Program-made: the position numbers and the translations under genes
Shown here: piece by piece, positions 1 through 11,585 of the stretch
Numbering within the stretch: position 1 is the stretch's first letter
Layout: every line of letters begins with the position of its first letter
NCBI RefSeq assembly: GCF_023053635.1
Contig: NC_086188.1
Coordinates: forward strand, 2,373,001-2,437,000
Origin: Elgaria multicarinata webbii
Taxonomy: Eukaryota > Chordata > Lepidosauria > Squamata > Anguidae
Direction: 5' to 3'
DNA length: 64,000 nt
The notes under the pieces: model-generated
Seen by the model: the letters and a program-made list of their open reading frames with translations, nothing else
Told to the model about the DNA's origin: nothing
Database searches by the model: none

Positions 1-387
1 TGCTCTTCGCTCCTCTGATGCCATGTTTCTCGCCTGCCCAAGGGTCTCTCCTTCCCTTGCTCGGCTTCATCCATTTTATTCCGCTGCCCCTTACGCCTGG
101 AACGCTCTCCCAGAACATTTGCGAACTACAAGTTCAATCGCAGTTTTTAAAGCTCAGCTAAAAACTTTTCTTTTTTCTAAAGCTTTTAAAACTTGATTTT
201 GATCTGACTTTTATACTGTTAGTTTTACTCTACCCTATGGCTGTTTGGTGCATTCTCTTCCCCTTCTTATTGTTTTATTATGATTCTATTGGAACGTACG
301 CCTCTGCGGCAGGGTCTTGCTGTTTTACTGTTTTACTCCATACAGCACCATGTACACGGATGGTGCTATATAAATAAATAATAATAA
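1..387 (+). repeat. LINE 3' end (CR1/L2 group), cut by the window edge
   Basis: The plus strand encodes a reverse-transcriptase C-terminal piece near 90-175, reading PYAWNALPEHLRTTSSIAVF. This is the W-N-x-L-P signature that ends CR1/L2-type ORF2 proteins. It is followed by an A/T-rich 3' UTR and an (ATAA)-type tail ending near 387. The copy is truncated by the window start and I cannot name the subfamily. Confidence 0.6.
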
Positions 388-419
388 TGACCCCCCTTTT
401 TATTTTTTAAAGGAACCAG

Positions 420-523
420 CTTCAAACTCCTGATTAAGATTTTGCTTTTCATCTGGATTTTGTTGCTAGCTGCCTTGCACACCATTTTGGGGTGGAAAAG
501 TGGGTTATAAATTAAATAAATAC
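420..523 (+). repeat. L2-type LINE 3' tail fragment
   Basis: A short A/T-rich segment ends in a gtgggttataaattaaataaata-like tail. It resembles the L2-type tails at 2322 and 17972 and contains no coding sequence. Confidence 0.45.
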
Positions 524-1886
524 GGTCCTTTGTTCATACACAGCTAACAGCCCTCTTGTGTGATCATTGGTGGCCTTGACTCAACTGAACGACCAAGCCA
601 TAAACCTTCCCCTTGCCCTGCCAGCCCACCTTTGTGACCTTGTGACGGAGTGCCATGTCTGTCCGTCCCCCGCTGTAGCATTTCCACGGAGGGGAACGGC
701 GCAATCTAGTCATCTGAAGGGAGAGCCTTGACCTAAATCGGGGGGAAAGGCAACGAAACTAGGTCAGGGACTGGCATTTCTAAAAACACGTCCTTGCTCG
801 GAACGGCGCCTTTGGCTCGAGACAAAGCAAGCAAGGAAAAAAGATGATGGGGAAAACATTCCGGTTGCTTGTGATGCCATCCAGACACAGGTGTTTATTA
901 ACAAAAGGGAAGAGGAGAACCAGGACTCCGTCTGCTTTGAGAGGGTGAAGAAAGAAAAAGAAAGACATTTCTAGGAAAAGTGGTTGCAGTGAAAAGGACG
1001 TTTGCTTCTGTTCAAATGAATAGCATGCCTTGTTTTCTCGGCTCGACAAAGTGACATTTATAATTGCTTTAAAAACTAGCAGGGCTGCTGCAACCTGGTA
1101 AAGGACTTTTAGGCAATCAGTCATACAGATCGTCGTTAATTAACCGATGCTTATCAATGGCCTTTGCGTATGGGTGAAACCGGTCGTTCTGAAAACAGGG
1201 AGCGTGCTTTTCTTCGTCTTCAGATGGTGTGGGTGTTAGTGTGCCAAGTATGATCTGCAAACAGGCGTGCCCTCTCGTGTGAGCGGGGCAGGGGCTCTGT
1301 GAAGCTCGTGTGTGCAGTCTGTAGAAATTTCAGCTCTCTCTCCTGATCATGAACAGCCCTTCCTCTCTCTAGCCTTGGCTCTGGGTCAGTTTTTCCCCAC
1401 CTGGCTTCTGCCTTGGTTAGCTCGCCCCGTCAGTTGCCCACCTCTTTCCACCCCATCTGCCTCCCAGCTTTTGGGCTTATGTGTCTTTGCCCTCTTCCAC
1501 TTCGTTATTTCTCCCCCATCTACTGTCTCCATCGCTGCATGGTGTCAGGAGTGCATTGTTAAGCATCTTCAAGGATGGACAACCCATCAAAGAGGCCCAA
1601 CAAAAATGACTGGGAGCCTGGGAGGTATCTCCCAGAATCCTCTGCAACACCTCCCAGAATCCTCTGCAGCATTCTGGGATCTCACCACCAACATGCAGGG
1701 GCCTTTTGGCAGAGACAAATTGATGTGGGAACAGGTCCCTGAGGGTCGGAAAACTGAAGGGAGGGCCCAAGACCAGCGAAGTCGGGCATTTTTTTCCTTA
1801 GCTGCAGAATCATTTTTTTCCTTCGCAGTGTCTCAGATTGCATGTCCCAATTCTTCCCAGTGAAGGAGGACCACAGAGGATGCCAT
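524..1886. other. Intergenic, no gene recognised
   Basis: The open frames here, including a 183-codon plus-strand frame at 1312-1863, show no domain, splice pattern or conserved motif. A short local duplication of cccagaatcctctgca is visible at about 1630-1680. Confidence 0.5.
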
Positions 1887-2322
1887 AGGAAAGGCCCTCA
1901 AAATCCTCCCATATATACCTGCCCGAACTCTAAGATCATCTTCAGGGGTCCTTGTCTGGGAGCCCCCTGCAAAGGAAGCGACTACTAAGAAGAGGGCCTT
2001 TTCTGCTGTGGCACCTCGATTATGGAATGAACTTCCCAGAGAGGCTCACCTGGCACCTACGTTGCACTCTTTTTGGCGCCTGGCGAAGCTCATTTTAGTT
2101 CTTCAGTTTCTCTTTTAAATCCAGTATTGTGTTTTAAATCTTTGCACCGCAGCTAAATTCTCTTTGGTTATTATATTTTTATAGTGTAGGTTTAAACGTT
2201 TTTAAAAAATGGCATTGTATTTTATCGTCTTGTGTTTTACGGTTTTAATTGCTGTCATCCGCCCAGAAAGCTTTGGTTATTGGGCAGTATAGAAATGTAA
2301 TAAATAAATAAATAAATAAATA
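1887..2322 (+). repeat. L2-type LINE 3' end
   Basis: A 5'-truncated copy with a decayed ORF2 C-terminus. The end of the frame carries the P-R-L-W-N-E-L-P motif near 2013-2040. The 3' UTR contains the cgcccagaaagctttggttattgggcagtat stem region and a (TAAA)n tail at 2298-2322. The same family recurs at 16745, 17811, 32771 and 58130. Confidence 0.85.
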
Positions 2323-3245
2323 AAATCCTGGAGCTTGCTCTAGAAGCACTGTAATGTCTGTCCAAAATAAAAATTTCTGAGCATTTTAAGCCTCTGTCTG
2401 TCTCCGCCAGAAAGCCCTTCTGCTCTGAGCTGAATTTCACAAATCCCACCCAGCAAACGTGCCATTCTAGCCCTTGAGCAAAAGGCCAAAGTGCCTGGGG
2501 GTGGGGGAAAAGCCATCCCCAAAAAATAGTTTTAGGGCCTCCAAGCATTTGCCGTTTGGAGCAAGTATGCTGGCTATTTCCTCTTTTAATCCCAAGAGGG
2601 AAACAGATTTCAGGACAGCCGTTTGCTTTTCTCCAGACGTGGCACTGAGACACGGCGACGCTGGAAAAGGCAACCCACTGGAAAGAGAGGAGGTAGAACA
2701 ATCCTACTTGCTGCCGCTATTTGGGGACCTGGAGGGAATAAAAATGATTGTGAATCTTTAAAAGGATTGTGGGGGTTGATGGTTAGGTTGCACAGTGGCA
2801 AATGCACGAGCGGAAGACGTCAGATGCAAACAGCAGCTGGAATTCAGCGGTATACTGCTTCTGAAGGTGGAGGTTTCATCGTGACTGCTAGGAGGCCATA
2901 ATTTGGCTATAAGAAAAAATCAACTTCTTCTTCTAATTGCAAAGCACAGCTTTACGGGTTGTGGTATCCAAAAACCCCATAGGCTTAATCACTAGCTGAC
3001 CCACAAAAGCAGTGGTGACGGGGAAGCAGTTGCGAACCAACGGGATGTCTGACCACAGGCTGGCCGAGATGGTGAATAAGGGGCTGAGTCTGCATGGGAA
3101 CGGCCCAAATTGCCTCTTACAAAGAGAACTGTATAAACAATTCCAGAATCTTTTCTCACAAACTGAAGAGGGAGGGGGGCCCATCCGGTGATACGGTGCT
3201 GGCTACCCAACCCAGTCACCAGAAACAGGGTGCCGTTTAAGTCAG
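2323..3245. other. Intergenic, no gene recognised
   Basis: Several short overlapping frames occur on both strands at 2450-2900. None has a recognisable domain, and they overlap each other as random frames do. No RNA gene was seen. Confidence 0.5.
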
Positions 3246-3346
3246 AATGGTTGCTTTTTCTGCACCTTTTCTGGTTCTATATTTTTTGTAAGCCACCCAG
3301 AGAGCTTCGGCTATGGGGCAGTATATAAATGCAATAAATAAATAAT
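3246..3346 (+). repeat. L2-type LINE 3' tail
   Basis: Only the terminal 3' UTR is present: the cacccagagagcttcggcta segment followed by a (TAAA) tail. Apart from small differences it matches the 3' ends at 2322 and 17165. Confidence 0.8.
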
Positions 3347-3479
3347 GGTGATTATTTATTTAACCATAATTTAACCATAATGATGGTTAGCCTCGCCGAA
3401 ATAAATCAATCACTATACAGGTTGCCAAGTTTCTGAATTCTCACCAGACCACGGATGATTGCTTGAATTTTCCTCCTAT

Positions 3480-3708
3480 GTTCTGTTCAAGGTCTAATGT
3501 TAACATATATCCCATTCTTGCTCTGATCTTACTCCCTTTTACCCTTGATTTTTATGTATTAAAATGTATTATTAATGATATGTTTTATATGCTTAGGTTA
3601 TCTTATTGACCTTTTGCTTAGAATGACTGTACGTTTCTTTTTCTGGTCTATTGACTGTAAATAAAGGATTGATTGATTGATTGATTGATTGATAAATAAA
3701 ATAAATAT
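3480..3708 (+). repeat. A/T-rich retroelement tail with (GATT)n
   Basis: An A/T-rich stretch leads into about six GATT units at 3667-3692 and then an A-rich tail. This looks like the end of a retroposed element. The family is not identified. Confidence 0.4.
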
Positions 3709-4383
3709 TCTCTTGGGGATGCCGGGCGGGGGTTTAGGTGGGAGATAGATGAGCTAATTTAGGTGGAGATTTACCAGTGCCCAGTTTTGACTTTTTTGCC
3801 CCTTTGAATAGCTGTGCAAACACACACACACTCTTCCACATTTCAAAAGCAGTTCAGTACACCTACATACACACTTGGGAGATGCAGATCATGAAATAGA
3901 ATGTGCACCTGCAAAGGGAGAGGAAAAAATATTAGTATCTGAAGGGCTGGTGAAAGGGACAAGAAATGAATGTTCCAGTTTGCCATTTGATTTTATTTTT
4001 CAAATCCTGGCTATATATTTTTTAAGTAATTGGCGAGATTTCAGCATATAAGAATTGCAGGGCTTGATAATCTCATTTTACATCTTTCTCTCCAGTCAGC
4101 TGCTGCGACTCTGACCAACGGGATTTGGATGTTGTTAGCTCTTCTGTGGCGGTTGTCTTGGGATTGAATATGGCTCGGGGAAGCCTAGCCACATTTTCCA
4201 TGGAACAGTCCAGGAGAATGGCTAGGATTTGAATTCGGCATCCCCCTTCCAAACAGACACATTTAAGCAGCTGTTTGCTTGTCTTACAAAAGTGCCCTCA
4301 GTCCATGAGGTAACTGGTCTCATCCTTTCGTTTATAAAAAAAGTGGTTTTAGCCACATGGGGAGGGATGTTCTCAGAACAAAA
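3709..4383. other. Intergenic, no gene recognised
   Basis: No coding or RNA signature was seen. A small CA run lies near 3820. Confidence 0.45.
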
Positions 4384-5078
4384 TAAAAACAGCCCTGATG
4401 CTGGATCAGACTAAAGGTCCATCTCATCCGGCATACTTTTCACACAGATCAACTGTTGATCAGGAATCCACAAGCAGGACATGTGTGCAACAGTACCCTC
4501 CTGCCCATGTTCCCCAGCAACTGGAGCGTGTTCAGAGGAGGGCAACCAGGATGATCAGGGGTCTGGAAACAAAGTCCTATGAAGAGAGACTGAAAGAACT
4601 GGGCATGTTTAGCCTGGAGGAGAGAAGATTGAGGGGAGACATGAGAGCACTCTTCAAATACTTGAAAGGTTGTCACACAGAGGAGGGCCAGGATCTCTTC
4701 TCGATCGTCCCAGAGTGCAGGACACGGAATAACGGGCTCAAGTGACAGGAAGCCAGATTCCGGCTGGACATCAGGAAAAACTTCCTGACTGTTAGAGCAG
4801 TACGACAATGGAACCAGTTACCTAGGGAGGCTGTGGGCTCTCCCACGCTAGAGGCCTTCAAGAGGCAGCTGGACAGCCATCTGTCAGGGATGCTTTAGGG
4901 TGGATTCCTGCATTGAGCAGGGGGTTGGACTCGATGGCCTTGTAGGCCCCTTCCAACTCTACTATTCTATGATTCTATGAACTGGTGGTGTACATAGGCT
5001 GACTGCCTCTGCTCCTGGAGGCAGCACATAGCCATCAGGGCTAGTAGCCATTGATGACCACCTCCTCCATGGAAGACA
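4384..5078 (-). repeat. CR1 LINE 3' end, split by a second CR1
   Basis: The minus-strand CR1 3' UTR (gatgctggatcagactaaag family) runs from 4384 to 4524. It resumes at 4980 with gtacataggctgactgcctc and continues to about 5078. The two halves join into the usual continuous CR1 3' end if the plus-strand copy at 4525-4979 is removed. Confidence 0.8.
4525..4979 (+). repeat. CR1 LINE, 5'-truncated, inserted in an older CR1
   Basis: Encodes the CR1 ORF2 C-terminus ([13 protein letters not shown], then WNQLP-type residues, partly interrupted by a stop at 4742-4745). It ends with the diagnostic CR1 octamer tail attctatgattctatg. A 6-bp duplication, aactgg, flanks it at 4519-4524 and 4980-4985, consistent with target-primed insertion into the minus-strand CR1. 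Confidence 0.88.
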
Positions 5079-5202
5079 ATATTATCGCATGACAGTTGAA
5101 TGGAAAACTCACCTCATGGTGATTTTTTCCCACCAAAGAAAATGGCTACCTAAGGGCGTTTTCCAGAGAAACCTTTATCTCAGATAACTCTCTCGGGTAA
5201 GG

Positions 5203-5337
5203 CAGGGTTCCCTAACCTGGATCTCTCCGAATGTTTTGGCATATAAGTCCCAGCACCCCTGACTGCTGGCCATACTGGCTGTGGCTGATGAGAACTGTAG
5301 TCCAAAGCATCTAGAGGGACCCAGCTTGGGGAAACTT
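5203..5337. repeat. Foldback (MITE-like) element, decayed
   Basis: The outer arms (ttccctaacctgg ... cagcttggggaaa) and the inner arms around tgatgagaactgtagtcc form an imperfect inverted repeat. It is one of a family of about a dozen such foldbacks in the window; the best preserved is at 52131-52251. Confidence 0.6.
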
Positions 5338-7690
5338 ATGAGGGGGCGGAAGGCTATCCCACATCTGGTGCTTGTTGAAACATCATGATGTTTGCCGTTA
5401 GGGCTGGCTCCATGTTTGAATGCCTTCTGGTGGGTCCCCTCTGCTGTTGACAGCAAAATTGGCAGGCAGGACTTGGTGGAAGCCACGTTACATTTCCCAC
5501 AATCCCCTGGAGCGACAGGCTATGTCAGCGGCATTGTGGGAAACTGAAATGGAGGCTAGGGCTAATCACCTGGCGCTGCGCTGGGGGACGGAATTAAAAA
5601 GCAGGCCAAGAGCCAAGCCTTGGAGCACCAGCAGTTGGCCAAGGATACTGGTTGGCGACCAGAGCCCTGTTTGCCGCTGGCCCAGGCAGAGCTGGCCACG
5701 AAGTCCTCTGTGCATCGAATCCCTCTGAGACGGACTAGTTCCATGAGGCTGCCAATGTGTCCTGCCGACCAGGAGAAATCGACTTGCGCCCATCTAAAAA
5801 CTGTCCTCAAAGAAGAGAGTGCAATCAACTTGACTCTCCTGTGTAGGCTGGGGGTGATGGGAGTTGTAGTTAGTCATAGTTATGAGGAAGGCCACGGGTA
5901 TAAATATCAGCAGAACCTTTACGAAGAAGCCAAGCAAAACAACAAAGGAGGATCTATGTGTGTCCCCCAATTCCTCCGCCTCCCCAACTTCTTCAAGGCT
6001 TGTCACATACAAGATAAAGAGCCCCTTGGTCCAACTGTAATGCTTGCTAAAATATTCCTCTTTCTTGCCCAACTGTCCAGAGGAGGAAATGTCTCAGAAT
6101 CCCACCTGGAAATTGTAAGGCCACTTAGAAGTTCTTCACCAAAGTATAAAAAATGAGTTTTTAAAAATTACCCACCCCACCCCCCACAGAGTAAGAAAAA
6201 AGAAGTAGTAGTAGTAGTCCAGGAAACATTGTCAATGCGTTAGGATGACGTTCAAGCATCTGAAATATTTGTGGTGTGTTTTTTCTCCCCCGCAGGGATT
6301 CCAAATCCAGAATTATCTTGATACAGGAAGATTCTTCATTGGTAGACATAGTTCAGGATTGAAGCTATGGAAAAGCCAAGTTCTGGGGCATATCCGTACC
6401 CTAACCCCTCACATACTTCTTGTGATAATATTAATGCCTGGGCGCTCAGGGATCTTCAAGCGGGCCAGTCACAGGCACAGAGCTTCAATGTGCTCGTTTA
6501 TCTCAGACCTTGAGGAATACTGAGACATCCAAGGATTCAAAGCTGGTGTCTGTCAGGAGCCAGACCACAAAGGAATTTGGAGATTAGCTAGGTGGTGTCA
6601 GCGGTGGGATCCAGAAATTCCAGTTGGCCATTAGGTACGTTTTGTGGGAACTGCATTTAAAACCATAACATAAAGCAGAAAAGTCAAGGAGAGATCAGAG
6701 GGGCAGTCCTGCAACGCTGTCAGCAACTAAAACGTCAGAACTGGCATTTGACCTCATCGAGGAGATTTTTAATATATATTAAAAACATTATATATGCATA
6801 TAATGGGTTTTAGCCAATCAGAAGAAAAGACGAGACGAAAAGGCCAGAAACCATGTGGGAGGGGGCCACTGGCAGTGTCCACAGGCTGTGAGTAAACTGA
6901 AAAAGGATGATGGAATTGTTTGATCAGGCACTAGTAAAAATTGTTTGGATATCAAGCTTTGTACAGATATAGCTGTGCACGAGGCAGACTTTTAAGCTCT
7001 GCTACACACACACACACACACACCTCTTTGCTCCTCAAAGGACGTGAAGACTTAGTTTTGCACTGAATGCTGGCTGTTCTGTCCACCACCGTCTCTTCGG
7101 TAGTTTTCTCATTGAAAATGTGTTTGGCACTTTAAAGATTACTTTTTGGTTTGGTTTTGTTAATTGAAAAGTGCTCTGAGTATGTCTGAAAGGGTTTCGC
7201 GCTGGACACGTGCGCTGACCAAACTCGTTATGCCCAGCCATACTCCAACGAAGGTGGGCGAGGTGTCTTTCTGACTGACCCAAAGGCTGACCAATCAGCA
7301 CTGTACACAGCCTTGTTCCAAAATGGTGGTGGTGGTGGGAGGGTGGTGTGCAAGCCAATCAGTGCTGTGCAAATTCCGGTGCAGCCAAACTTCAAAACAG
7401 GGTTCTCTTGAGCTTGATCAGGGAGAGAATATGGCTGATGGGCTTCCGCAGCGGCCTCCCCACTAAAATGATCTACGTGTGCACGCAGCCATTCGGCTCC
7501 TGGTACCCTGGCTCACAGGAACAGAAGTGCCAAAGAGAAATGGGGCCGGACTGAGTTTGTACCATATATATTCAAACAAAACTATACAGTGGTAGCTGAG
7601 TGATGACACCGTAGTAACCGAAGAGTCCATTAAGGTCAAATCGGGGCTCGCTACTCCTAACAGAGCTTCTTTATAGCGGAGGGAGGCACC
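5338..7690. other. Intergenic / distal 3' flank of TMEM119
   Basis: No gene was recognised. The 178-codon plus frame at 5620-6156 lacks any known motif. Small simple repeats occur: (tag) near 6206-6220, (ac) at 7008-7023 and (ggt) at 7324-7338. Part of this interval nearest 7690 may be TMEM119 3' UTR, but no clear polyadenylation signal was seen. Confidence 0.4.
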
Positions 7691-7716
7691 TTGTCTTATA
7701 TAATTGTCTTATATAA
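7691..7716. repeat. 13-bp perfect tandem duplication
   Basis: The 13-mer ttgtcttatataa occurs twice back to back (7691-7703 and 7704-7716), immediately next to the hairpin at 7717-7760. Confidence 0.9.
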
Positions 7717-7760
7717 TTTTTTAACGGAGTGGGCCTTGCATCGCCCACTCCGTTAAAAAA
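7717..7760. repeat. Perfect 18-bp hairpin, probable TMEM119 3' UTR
   Basis: Left arm 7717-7734 (ttttttaacggagtgggc) is exactly complementary to right arm 7743-7760, with an 8-nt loop. It lies 85 bases past the TMEM119 stop codon, so it is probably transcribed in the 3' UTR. It has the stem-loop shape of a transcribed hairpin, but no function can be assigned from sequence. Confidence 0.85.
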
Positions 7761-7844
7761 AAAGAAAAGAAAAGTCCATCGTAGAGTTCATATCCTAAAC
7801 TTCCAGCACCCGCAGCCAACCAAACAAAAAGCCAGTTCATTTTT

Positions 7845-8786
7845 TTAGTCCCCCGAGGCACAAGCTTCGGGGGACGGTGGGGGGCACGGTTCTTCCTTCT
7901 CGTTCCCTGAGATCTGTGTGGGGCAAGGATCAGTCCCTGGCGATTCCTTGAGCTCTTCTGGAGGAGGGGGGCTGGTTTCCTCCACCTGCTGTCCCTCCGC
8001 GGTCGACGGAGCGTCTTCTTTTATCTCGGCGTTTACCGAGTCGTGCGGCGCTGACGTTTCCGGGGACGGCTCGGCCTCCTCCTGGGGACGGTCCGGTTCT
8101 TTGGAAGCACCTTCCTCTTCTTTTTCGCTCTCATCACTGGTCTCTTTCGCTCCCTGCTCCTCCTCGCCTTTGGCCGGCCCGTCCTCTATTTTGGTGCTCT
8201 CCCCGTTTGCCGTGACGGCCTTGGTTGGGGACTTCAGGTTCTGGGCAGCAGCTAAGATGTCGGCCTGCAGCTGTTTGGTGGAATCGACCGGTTCTTCCCG
8301 GTTGGTATCGGCGGGCTTCTCGGGGACCTCGCTGAAGGCCTTGGCTCCGCCCGACTTGTCGTTCTGATCCACGTACTTCTTCTTGGGGAAAGACGACGGG
8401 TAGTAGGCCGAGGCCTTGTGCTTCTGCCGGACAATGACGGCCGTGCACACGATGAACAGGAAGATGAAGACCAGGGAGCCCACCACGATGATCAACAGCA
8501 TGTACTTCTGGAAGAAGTCCATGATCCCGTCCAAGATGTTGAAGGGGGTCAAAGTCCCGTTCGACGAAGTCACGAGGATGTCGTCCGAGGTGGGGTTCGC
8601 GCCCAACGTCACGCTCGCGGGGGGTGGGACGGAGGAAGCCCCCTCACTATCTCCACTGCCGCCGTTGTCATCCAGCGCCATATGGTGAAGAGACCGGGAG
8701 GGGCACAACGGAGCCATCAGGACAACAAGCAGGCAGAGGCTGGTGGCAGCAGCGGCCATGATGGACGTTGGATGCTTCCTTGGTCA
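7845..8786 (-). CDS. TMEM119: Transmembrane protein 119 (TMEM119), coding exon
   Basis: A 304-residue single-pass type I membrane protein. The start at 8759 is chosen for its A at -3 and G at +4. Upstream, a splice acceptor (cttcctgtgttttgcag) places the exon edge at 8786, so a separate 5' non-coding exon is expected, as in mammals. Residues 1-22 look like a signal peptide. An acidic Ser/Gly stretch (GSGDSEG, 34-40) and an N-glycosylation site at N67 follow. The membrane segment is about 87-110. Directly after it comes the family hallmark ASAYYPSSFPKKKYVDQ (116-132), then the conserved QLQADILAAAQNLKSP (163-178). The remaining tail is Glu/Pro-rich and poorly conserved. In mammals TMEM119 promotes osteoblast differentiation and is a microglial marker; its molecular activity is not settled. 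The neighbour SELPLG is linked in human too. Identification is firm; function in this species is inferred. Confidence 0.95.
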
Positions 8787-8889
8787 CTGCAAAACACAGG
8801 AAGAACCGGAAGGCAATGCATTTAATTGAGCTCTTCTGAAAGGATACGTTTTAATACTACATACGGTTTCATTGTATTCGATTTTATTA

Positions 8890-9302
8890 TTAATGTTACA
8901 GCCCCCTGAAGAAGGCTTAAAATAATGGAGAGGCTGAAGCTGATGGGCGGGAGATTCAGGACAGATAAAAGCAAGGATTTCTTCATTCAGCGCATAGTTA
9001 AACTATGGAACTCACTACCACAAGATGCAGTGTTGGCCACCAATCTGGATGGCTTTAAAAGGGGGTTGGATAAATTCCTGGAGGAGAAGGCTATCAACGG
9101 CTACTAGTCCTGATGGCTATGTGCTCCTTCCAGGAGCAGAGGCAGTAAGCCTACGTACCCCAGTTGTTGGGGAGCATGGGCGGGAGGGTGCTGTTGTATT
9201 CATGTCCTGCTGGTGGTTTTCCCATTGGGGCAGCTGGTTGGCTACAGTGGACGAGATGGACCCTTGGTCTGATCCGGCATCAGGCCTCTTCTGTTCTTAA
9301 CC
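8890..9302 (+). repeat. CR1-type LINE 3' end
   Basis: Encodes the ORF2 C-terminus IVKLWNSLPQDAVLATNLDG in an open frame (8925-9107). A 3' UTR follows and ends in ggcctcttctgttctta, the degenerate octamer tail of this CR1 subfamily. It is 5'-truncated. It lies just upstream of the TMEM119 coding exon, presumably in the first intron. Confidence 0.85.
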
Positions 9303-10084
9303 TGAGGCAGAGATGAGATCAAACCCCCGCTCCTCAGGAGGAGAGATCATCTGACGCTAATGGATGGACGGAGCTTCAACCTACTGAGAGCTTGTGAGGA
9401 TTGGGATTGATGCATTTAGCAAGGACACGGAGTCTGGGACTTGCTAGTTTAGCAGTTTGAGTCCATCGCCTGAGCTCCTGGGACTGATCAGGCAGATGCT
9501 GGCCGGAACAAAGCGCAGTTGGCTGCCGGATAAAATTCCTGAGATTTGAGGTTTACATCGGAAACTGTTACACAGGCTGAACGCAGCAGGCTCAAGCACG
9601 CAGGGCCGGCCGGTCCAACTCAAGGTTTACTTTAGCAGCTGCAAGATTTGTTGGTCTGTCTAAACAGAGGCTCAAAGGGTGCTGCCCTGTTCCGGCTTCC
9701 CCCCGGCACGCATCCATTTCTTAATTTGGAAGCCAAAGGGGCCCCCAAAGCCTTACCCAAAATCCCAAGCAGTGGCCCAACGTGGAGGAAGTGCCACTCT
9801 CTGCGCATGCCCAGAGACTAACAAGTTCCCTCCTGAATTGTCTCCACTGAACGTCCCCTGCTCTTTCCAAAGCCTTTTAAGCAGTCTTTCCCTGAAATCC
9901 AGATGTTCCTGCTTGAAAGGGGCTGCATTTGAGATCAGCTTTTCTTCCTCCGCCCAAATGCAATGTGCCCAAATGCACAGACTTCCTGTAAAACTGCTAA
10001 CTCCAGCCCGGGTGCGGTTTGACCATCTGGATTTCCCTGCAGCTGGAATATCTGGATAAAACATCTGATAGCGTATAAAACATT
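9303..10084. other. No gene recognised (TMEM119 upstream region)
   Basis: Unique-looking sequence. The 126-codon frame at 9679-10059 has no recognisable domain. Confidence 0.4.
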
Positions 10085-10190
10085 CAGAAGAGCAGCCCTG
10101 CTGGACCAGACCAAGAGTCCATCTTACCGCCCAGTATCCTGTTTCCAACAGAGGACAGCCAAGATGTCTCTGGGAACCTCATTAGTGAGG
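10085..10190 (-). repeat. CR1 3' terminal fragment
   Basis: The stretch agaagagcagccctgctgga, followed by ccagtatcctgtttccaac, is the reverse complement of a common CR1 3' end. A short CA run (10200-10216) follows. Confidence 0.6.
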
Positions 10191-10216
10191 CATGAAGGCA
10201 ACACACACACACACAC

Positions 10217-10964
10217 CAGTTGCATTCAGCATCTGGCACTCAGGGGGTGAACGGCCTCTGCACATGGAGATTTCCTGCAAGAGCTTAAAAAGGAAGTTTC
10301 CTTTCATGTAAATAATAATAATAATAAAACTTATGCAGAACTTTGAAGTCTATATACGGGTGTGTTTTCTTAATGAGAGATCTGCCTTTATGTTTCCAGT
10401 GGAAACTAACATCCCCAAACATTCCAGCCATCATGCCGGCAGATGATAATTTTAGAGAAGAATTTCTCTCCTTTCGCCTCCCCCTGGTCCCACTCCTAGC
10501 AGTAATTTAGCTCCGAATGAACAACTTCGACTCAGGAGGAGATGCGCCAATCCGCGCTTGGGGAGGAACTGCACTTGTCCTCGAAGTGGTGCCCAGGGAG
10601 AACTTCAGCCTTGCAAAATTGCATTGCCCCCCTCCTCGGTCACTCCCTGCGCCCCCCAAATGCAATGCTCTAATCAAGTCACTGGATGCCACAAGTTCAT
10701 GTACGCAAACCTGAATTGCAAACCCCCTCCCTGCAAAGGGAAAGGGATTTGGGAACACAGAATGGAAGAGCGATCAGGGGTCCTGTGTGGGCTTTGGGGC
10801 TGACATCCGGGGCCTGCGGACCAGGGTGTGTGTGCAAATGACCACCCAGGGAGCAGCACGAGAGCAGCGCACACACCCCTTCCTGTTGCCAAGGCAGTGC
10901 TATGAATTCAGGGAGTGTAAAATGCAAAGCTGCACGCGCTCAGAGTATTTTTATTTTTAATCCG
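10217..10964. other. No gene recognised
   Basis: Includes a short (aat)n near 10313-10327. Several overlapping frames at 10507-10927 on both strands lack motifs. Confidence 0.4.
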
Positions 10965-11585
10965 GGTCAGCCTGCAGGATCTGACCGAGGCTCCATCTAG
11001 TCCAGCATTCTGTTCACACAGTGGCCAACCAGCTGTTGATGCCAAACCCGCAAGTAGGACATGAGTTCAACAGCAGCCTCCTGCCCGTGTTAACAACATC
11101 AGAAGAGCCCTGATGCTGGATCAGACCAAGGCTCCATCCAGGCCAGCACCCTGCCCACACTGGGGCCAACCAGCTGTCGACCAGGGACCCACAAGCAGGA
11201 CACGGCTGCAACAGCACCCTTCCGCCCATGTCCCCTGGCAACTGGTGTATACCGGCTGAATGCCTCTAATACTGGAGGTAGCCCATGGCCATCACAACCA
11301 GTAGCCCTGGCTAGCCTTCTCCTCCAGGCATTTATCCAACCCTCTTTTAAAGCCATCCAAATTGGTGGCCATCACCACATCTTGGGGTGGCGAATTCCAT
11401 CGTTCGATGATGCGCTGTGTAAAAAAGTCCTTTATCTGTACTGAATCTCCCACCATTCAGCTTCATGGAACAATGCCGGGTTCTAGTATTTTGAGAGAGG
11501 GGGAAAAATGTCTCCCGATCCACATTCTCCATGCCGTGCCCTCATTTTGTACACCTCTACCTTGTCTCCCCTTCCTCGGATTCAA
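10965..11585 (-). repeat. Two adjacent CR1 LINE 3' fragments
   Basis: A first CR1 3' terminus occupies about 10965-11093. A second, longer copy from about 11094 covers the 3' UTR and reaches the ORF2 C-terminus on the minus strand (KLNGGRFSTDK, near 11440-11470). The repeated gctccatc...ccaaccagctgt block makes the junction visible. The coding part is broken by frameshifts. Confidence 0.8.

Noticed and set aside
1312-1863. 183-codon plus-strand open frame
   Set aside because: No domain, signal or splice context; the opposite strand has an overlapping frame of similar quality.
5620-6156. 178-codon plus-strand frame
   Set aside because: No motif; codon use and amino-acid composition look random.
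7918-8825. Long plus-strand frames antisense to TMEM119
   Set aside because: They mirror the GC-rich TMEM119 coding exon; low complexity Ser/Gly and Asp/His products without motifs.
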